A stretch of 19,168 nucleotides of DNA, from contig DASSEM010000057.1 in assembly GCA_035695265.1 (NCBI GenBank), positions 1-19,168 on the forward strand. The letters run 5' to 3'. The notes under the pieces are model-generated. The model had not been told where the DNA came from, searched no databases, and was given only the letters and a program-made list of their open reading frames with translations. The position numbers and the translations under genes are program-made. The DNA is from RHKX01 sp035695265 (GTDB taxonomy: Bacteria > Actinomycetota > Thermoleophilia > Solirubrobacterales > 70-9). Numbering within the stretch: the first letter of the stretch is position 1; each line of letters opens with the position of its first letter. Below, piece by piece: positions 15,263-19,168 of this stretch.

Positions 15263-16150
15263 ATGCAGATCGAGGTCACCCAGCTCCCCGACGCCACGCC
15301 GCGCCCGCGAGCGGTCGCGATCGGCAGCTTCGACGGGGTCCACGTCGGCCATCGCCTGGTGATCGAGGACGCCGACACGGTGCTGACCTTCGAGCCCCAT
15401 CCCCTCTCGGTGATCCACCCTGAGGCGGCCCCGAGGCTGATCATGCCGTTTCCGGTCAAGCGTGACGTCATCGAAGGCCTCGGCGTCCGCGAGCTCGTCG
15501 TGATCCCGTTCGACCGCGAGTTCTCGCGGCTGTCGGCGGAGGACTTCTGCGAGCAGGTCCTGGTCGGACAGCTCGGCGCCGAGCAGGTGCGGGTGGGCGA
15601 GAACTTCCGCTTCGGGGCGAAGGCGAAGGGGACGCCGGAGCTGCTGGCCTCGCGGCCCGAGTTCGAGACGGCGGTGGTTCCCCTCGTCGAGGTCGACGGC
15701 GAGACGGTCTCCTCGACCCGGATCCGAGCGCTGGTCGCCGCCGGCGACGTCGAGACCGCCCAACGGTGCCTCGGCGCCCCGTTCATGTTCGAGGGCGAGG
15801 TCGTCTCCGGCGACCGGCGCGGTCGCACCCTCGGGTTCCCGACCGCCAACGTCGTTCCTGACGAGCGCTATGTGCACCCCGGCTACGGCGTCTACGCCGC
15901 GTTCGCCAACGGGCTGCCCGCGGCGGTGAACGTCGGCGTCCGCCCGACCTTCGAGAGCGGCCGCGGGGTGCTGATCGAGACCCACATGATCGACCACGAC
16001 GAGGACCTCTATGGCCGCCCGCTGCGGGTTGCGTTCGTCAAGCGCCTGCGCGGCGAGAAGCGGTTCGCGAGCGCCGACGAGCTGGTCGACCAGATGCGCC
16101 AGGACGTCGCTGAGGCCCGTCAGGTCTGTGCTACCTTCTCGCGTCCCTGA
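15263..16150 (+). CDS. ribF: Bifunctional riboflavin kinase / FAD synthetase, shortened N-terminal domain
   Basis: RibF phosphorylates riboflavin to FMN and adenylates FMN to FAD. The 295-residue protein has the adenylyltransferase motif GSFDGVHVGH followed soon by TFEPHP, then VRVGENFRFG and SSTRIRALV. The kinase domain has GDRRGRTLGFPTANV, GVYAAF, NVGVRPTF and LYGRPLRV. Compared with E. coli RibF, about ten residues are missing between GHR and the FEP motif, where a helix normally lies; the flanking motifs are intact, so the enzyme is probably active. ATG 15263 has a G-rich AGGGGG about 10 nt upstream. The rpsO ATG follows the stop without a gap. Confidence 0.94.
   Translation: MQIEVTQLPDATPRPRAVAIGSFDGVHVGHRLVIEDADTVLTFEPHPLSVIHPEAAPRLIMPFPVKRDVIEGLGVRELVVIPFDREFSRLSAEDFCEQVLVGQLGAEQVRVGENFRFGAKAKGTPELLASRPEFETAVVPLVEVDGETVSSTRIRALVAAGDVETAQRCLGAPFMFEGEVVSGDRRGRTLGFPTANVVPDERYVHPGYGVYAAFANGLPAAVNVGVRPTFESGRGVLIETHMIDHDEDLYGRPLRVAFVKRLRGEKRFASADELVDQMRQDVAEARQVCATFSRP
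16132..16137 (+). promoter_or_regulatory. Possible -10 box before rpsO
   Basis: TACCTT (TANNNT) lies within the 3' end of ribF, 13 nt before the rpsO ATG at 16151, which would give a very short leader. rpsO commonly has its own promoter, but this hexamer is a weak match and may be chance. Confidence 0.25.
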
Positions 16151-16420
16151 ATGTCGCTGACCAAGGACAAGAAGGCTGAGCTGGTCGACAAGTACGGCCG
16201 TGACGGCACCGACACCGGATCGACCGAGGTCCAGGTCGCGTTGCTGACCGAGCGCATCAACGAGCTCACCGAGCATCTCCGCTCGCACAGCAAGGACCAC
16301 CACTCGCGGCGCGGCCTGCTGATGCTGGTCGGCCGCCGCCGGCGTCTCTTGCGCTACCTCGAACGCACGGATCTCGAGCGCTACCGCTCGCTGGTCTCGG
16401 AGCTCGGCCTGCGCCACTAG
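16151..16420 (+). CDS. rpsO: 30S ribosomal protein S15
   Basis: S15 is a primary 16S rRNA-binding protein of the central domain and forms a bridge to the large subunit. The 89-residue length is exactly that of most bacterial S15 proteins. The signature DTGSTEVQVALLTERINEL and HSKDHHSRRGLLMLVGRRRR, including the DHHSRRGL motif that contacts rRNA, are intact. The ATG follows the ribF stop directly. In many bacteria pnp lies next to rpsO; here two redox genes intervene. Confidence 0.97.
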   Translation: MSLTKDKKAELVDKYGRDGTDTGSTEVQVALLTERINELTEHLRSHSKDHHSRRGLLMLVGRRRRLLRYLERTDLERYRSLVSELGLRH

Positions 16421-16440
16421 CAGGCGGGACCGCTCGCCGC

Positions 16441-16896
16441 TTGATCGCGCCCGGCACCGCCGCCCCCGGCTTCTCGCTTCCCGACCAGGATGGCACGGCG
16501 GTCGGCCTGTCGGACTTCGCCGGGCGCCGGCTCATCCTCGCCTTCTACCCGCTCGACTTCAGCCCCGTCTGCACCGACCAGCTCTCGATCTATCAGGAGG
16601 TCGCCGGCGAGATCGAGGCCCGCGATGCCGCTCTCGTCGGGATCAGCGTCGACTCGTTCCCCTGTCACAAAGCCTTCCGCAAGCAGCTCGGCCTGACGAT
16701 CCCGCTGCTCGCCGACTTCCACCCGAAGGGGGCCGTCTGCGCTGCCTACGGCGCGTACATCGAGGACTACGGGCACGCGAACCGCTCGCTGGTGCTGATC
16801 GACGCGAATGGGGTCGTGCGCTGGTCGCATGCGGCCCCGACGCCGCTCGAGATCCCCGGCGCGAACCTGATCTTCGACGCGCTCGAGGGCGGCTGA
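16441..16896 (+). CDS. Peroxiredoxin, AhpC/TSA family
   Basis: Thiol peroxidase that reduces H2O2 and organic hydroperoxides. The 151-residue protein starts APGFSLPDQDGTAVGLSDF, and its active site FYPLDFSPVCT holds the peroxidatic Cys C44 with the conserved Pro and Thr/Ser. There is no Cys five residues later, so it is not the classical Bcp/PrxQ alpha2 arrangement; C75 (SFPCHKAF) and C100 (GAVCAAYG) are candidates for a resolving Cys. PLLADFHPKGAVCAAYG and ANRSLVLIDANGVV resemble the AhpE subgroup. No signal peptide, so cytosolic. TTG 16441 is the only plausible start, 20 nt after rpsO. The DsbA-like gene follows after 8 nt and could supply electrons, which is inference from context. Confidence 0.85.
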   Translation: MIAPGTAAPGFSLPDQDGTAVGLSDFAGRRLILAFYPLDFSPVCTDQLSIYQEVAGEIEARDAALVGISVDSFPCHKAFRKQLGLTIPLLADFHPKGAVCAAYGAYIEDYGHANRSLVLIDANGVVRWSHAAPTPLEIPGANLIFDALEGG

Positions 16897-16904
16897 GCGA
16901 GGCC

Positions 16905-17444
16905 ATGCCGGCGTCCCCCTGGCTGGGAAGTGCCGACGTCCCCGAGCTCGACGCCGGCGACCACGTTCGCGGGACGGGCCCGCTCGCCGTCGTCTACCTC
17001 GACCTCGCGTGCCCGCGCTGTGCGGCGTCCTGGGCCGCGATCAGCTCGTTGCCGCTGCAGCTCTGCGTGCGTCACTTCCCGGTCGCGAGCAAGCGGCCGC
17101 GCTCGCCGGCGCTTCACGCCGCCGCCGAGGCGGTCGCGAGCCAGTCCGAGCCTGCCTTCTGGGACTTCTGGGACTCGCTGCTCGCCGACCGCGCGCGAGT
17201 CGACGACCCCCATCTCTGGCGCCGGGTGGAATCGCTCGGCCTAGACCTCGAGCGCTTCCAGCGCGACCGTCGCGGCGACGCGGTCGCCGCCCGGGTGCGC
17301 CGCGACTTCGAGAGCGGCATCCGGGCCGGCGTGGTCGCGACGCCGGCCGGGTTCGCCGCCGGGCAGGCCCTCGGCGGTGACCTGCTCGCCGCCCTGCGTC
17401 AGGTGGCGGGCCGATCCGGGACCGGGCGGAGCCACGCTCGCTAG
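16905..17444 (+). CDS. DsbA-like thioredoxin-fold protein
   Basis: A 179-residue protein with a thioredoxin-type active site CPRC (C36, C39) after a hydrophobic strand (LAVVYLDLACPRC), a helical insertion (residues 60-130, including AFWDFWDSLL), and then FESGIRAGVVATPAGF, where the Thr-Pro should be the cis-proline loop facing the active site. This order is that of the DsbA/NhaA C-terminal-like group of cytosolic proteins; the FESG-x-x-x-GV-x-x-TP motif is shared with DSBA oxidoreductases. No signal peptide or membrane anchor is present, so it probably works in the cytosol as a reductase or isomerase. It is 8 nt after the peroxiredoxin gene, probably co-transcribed. The C-terminus is basic and low in complexity. 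The substrate is unknown. Confidence 0.78.
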   Translation: MPASPWLGSADVPELDAGDHVRGTGPLAVVYLDLACPRCAASWAAISSLPLQLCVRHFPVASKRPRSPALHAAAEAVASQSEPAFWDFWDSLLADRARVDDPHLWRRVESLGLDLERFQRDRRGDAVAARVRRDFESGIRAGVVATPAGFAAGQALGGDLLAALRQVAGRSGTGRSHAR

Positions 17445-17567
17445 CCGCATCTGTAACCTCCGGCCGGCAACAACAGTCCGAACACGTGAATGGGCCGTCA
17501 ACTCGCGGGTCGAAGAACCTCCCGCGCCGATTACGGAAGCGACGGCCCCGGAAGGAAAAGCGAATAA
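17445..17567 (+). promoter_or_regulatory. pnp leader with hairpin and RBS
   Basis: A 123-nt gap without a gene. TAACCT at 17454-17459 is a possible -10 box. CGCGGG (17504-17509) pairs with CCCGCG (17521-17526) across 11 nt, giving a hairpin in the predicted mRNA leader. GGAAGGA (17550-17556) is the likely ribosome-binding site, 11 nt before ATG 17568. In E. coli, PNPase represses its own mRNA through a leader hairpin cut by RNase III; a similar role here is only an analogy. Confidence 0.4.
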
Positions 17568-19168
17568 ATGACCATGTTCGACGTTAAGACCGTCTCGGTC
17601 GAGATCGGCGGTACGGAGATCTCGTTCGAAACCGGCAAGCTTGCGCGCCAGGCCAGCGGCGCCGTCGTCGTCCGCAGCGGCGAGACGATGGTGCTCTGCA
17701 CCGCGACGATGGGCAACCTGCGCGATGTCGACTTCCTGCCCCTGACCGTCGACGTCGAGGAGCGGCACTACGCAGTCGGCCGCATCCCCGGCTCCTACTT
17801 CCGGCGCGAGGCCCGCGCCGGCGAGAAGGCGACGCTGACCGCGCGGATGATCGACCGCCCGCTACGACCCCTTTTCCCGAAGGGCTGGCACTACGAGACG
17901 CAGCTCGTCTCGACGCCGCTCTCGGTCGACCACGTACATCCATACGACATCCTCGCGATGAACGGCGCGTCGGCGGCGCTCGCGACCTCGCCGATCCCCG
18001 TCGCCGACCACGTCGGCGCCGTCCGCGTCGGCAAGCTCGATGGCGATTTCGTCGTCAACCCGCCCGAGGAGGAGCACGAGAACCTCGAGATGGACCTGAT
18101 CGTCTCCGGCTCCAAGGACGCGATCCTGATGGTCGAGTGTGGCGCCGACAACGTCACCGAGGCCGAGGTCCTCGACGCCCTCGACATCGCACACGCCGAG
18201 ATCAAGAAGCTCGTCGGCGCGATGGAGGAGTTGCAGGCCGAGGCCGGCAAGCAGAAGCTCGAGATCGAGGTCCCCGCGATCGACGAGGCGCTGCTCGCGC
18301 AGATCCGCGACACCCACCAGAACGCGATCGACGAGGCGACGAGCGTGCCCGAGAAGCTCGCCCGCCAGGAGGCGGTCGAGGCGATCAAGGACGCGGTCCT
18401 CGCCCAGTACGCGCCCGACACCGGCGACGAGGAGGCGGATGCCGCCCGTCGCGCCGAGGTCTCGGCCGCGTTCGGGTCGCTCGAGAAGACGACGGTCCGG
18501 CGCCGGATCGCGATCGACAAGAAGCGTCCCGACGGCCGCGCCCGTGACGAGATCCGGCCGATCGAGACCGAGGTCGACATCGCCCCGCGAGTGCACGGCT
18601 CGGCGCTGTTCACTCGCGGCGAGACGCAGATCCTCTCGAACGTGGCGCTCGGCACGACGCGGATGGACATGCGGCTCGACAACCTCGGCCTGCAGGAGAC
18701 CAAGACGTTCTTCCACCACTACAACTTCCCGCCCTACTCGGTCGGGGAGGCCGGGTTCATGCGCGGGCCCAAGCGCCGCGACATCGGCCACGGCGCGCTC
18801 GCCGAGCGCGCCCTGACGCCGACGATCCCGAGCGTCGAGGACTTCCCGTACGTGACCCGGGTGGTCTCGGAGACGCTGGAGTCGAACGGCTCCTCGTCGA
18901 TGGGATCGGTCTGCGCCTCCTCGATGGCGCTGCAGGCCGCAGGCGTGCCGGTCTCGGCTCCGGTCGCCGGCGTCGCGATGGGCCTGATCAAGGAGGGCGA
19001 TGACGTGATCGTCCTCACCGACATCGCCGGCGTCGAGGACCACCTCGGCGACATGGACTTCAAGGTCGCCGGGACCGAGGAGGGGATCAACGCCCTCCAG
19101 ATGGACATCAAGATCACCGGCGTCACCTTCGAGATCCTGCGCGAGGCGCTCGAGCAGGCCCGCCAGGG
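17568..19168 (+). CDS. pnp: Polyribonucleotide nucleotidyltransferase (3' end outside window)
   Basis: PNPase is a trimeric phosphorolytic 3'-5' exoribonuclease that degrades mRNA and can add tails. The frame runs open to the window end, giving 533 codons of an expected 700 or more. Visible are the first RNase PH domain (KLARQASGAVVVRSGETMVL, VEERHYAVGRIPGSYFRRE, RMIDRPLRPLFPKG), the helical linker (about residues 205-290), and most of the second RNase PH domain. The second domain has FFHHYNFPPYSVGEAG near residue 380, ESNGSSSMGSVCASSMAL, and DIAGVEDHLGDMDFKVAGT around residues 483-501, holding the catalytic aspartates. The KH and S1 RNA-binding domains lie beyond the window. ATG 17568 was chosen because of the SD at 17550-17556; ATG 17574 is an alternative that removes two residues. 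Confidence 0.96.
   Translation, partial: MTMFDVKTVSVEIGGTEISFETGKLARQASGAVVVRSGETMVLCTATMGNLRDVDFLPLTVDVEERHYAVGRIPGSYFRREARAGEKATLTARMIDRPLRPLFPKGWHYETQLVSTPLSVDHVHPYDILAMNGASAALATSPIPVADHVGAVRVGKLDGDFVVNPPEEEHENLEMDLIVSGSKDAILMVECGADNVTEAEVLDALDIAHAEIKKLVGAMEELQAEAGKQKLEIEVPAIDEALLAQIRDTHQNAIDEATSVPEKLARQEAVEAIKDAVLAQYAPDTGDEEADAARRAEVSAAFGSLEKTTVRRRIAIDKKRPDGRARDEIRPIETEVDIAPRVHGSALFTRGETQILSNVALGTTRMDMRLDNLGLQETKTFFHHYNFPPYSVGEAGFMRGPKRRDIGHGALAERALTPTIPSVEDFPYVTRVVSETLESNGSSSMGSVCASSMALQAAGVPVSAPVAGVAMGLIKEGDDVIVLTDIAGVEDHLGDMDFKVAGTEEGINALQMDIKITGVTFEILREALEQARQ

Noticed and set aside
17377..17571. A 64-codon plus-strand frame across the end of the DsbA-like gene and the pnp leader
   Set aside because: It overlaps the preceding gene in another frame, has no homology I recognise, and ends at the pnp start; it is probably chance.

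Overview
The window is a dense, almost wholly plus-strand housekeeping region from a very GC-rich bacterium. Third codon positions are nearly all G or C, GTG and TTG starts are frequent, and many neighbours overlap as ATGA or GTGA. The gene order (sepF-proC-yggT-lspA-RluA family, then rpsB-tsf-pyrH-frr-uppS-cdsA, then rimP-nusA-infB-rbfA-DHH-truB-ribF-rpsO and pnp), short EF-Ts and TANNNT boxes just upstream of ATG codons all point to an actinobacterium. A deep branch such as Thermoleophilia/Solirubrobacterales is my best guess, made by inference and not by database search.

Layout. Positions 1-2746: end of the division/cell-wall cluster (sepF lacking its 5' end, proC, yggT, lspA, an S4-less RluA-type pseudouridine synthase). 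Positions 2747-7557: a promoter and structured leader, then ribosomal protein S2 with a long charged tail, EF-Ts, UMP kinase, ribosome recycling factor, undecaprenyl diphosphate synthase and CDP-diacylglycerol synthase. Positions 7558-7813 hold no gene but contain a striking palindromic element: two 59-nt arms that match at 53 of 60 aligned positions, enclosing three further hairpins. Positions 7814-8612: a small TPR protein and D-aminoacyl-tRNA deacylase. Positions 8613-8767: a promoter followed by two mutually exclusive hairpins, the second with a T-tract, i.e. a likely transcription attenuator. Positions 8768-16420: rimP, nusA (with an added Cys/His knuckle and acidic tail), infB, rbfA, a DHH phosphoesterase, truB, ribF and rpsO. 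Positions 16441-17444: a two-gene thiol redox module, a peroxiredoxin and a DsbA-like thioredoxin-fold protein, lying between rpsO and pnp. Positions 17568-19168: pnp, cut by the window end.

Functionally this is mostly a translation and RNA block: ribosome assembly (RimP, RbfA), initiation (IF2), elongation (EF-Ts), recycling (RRF), proofreading (Dtd), tRNA/rRNA modification (TruB, RluA type), and transcription and RNA turnover (NusA, PNPase, the DHH nuclease). UMP, undecaprenyl and CDP-diacylglycerol synthesis link it to envelope growth. The parts not explained by ordinary gene content are the 7560-7773 element, the rimP-leader switch, the NusA extension and the redox insertion. No CRISPR array, tRNA, rRNA, transposase or phage gene was seen.
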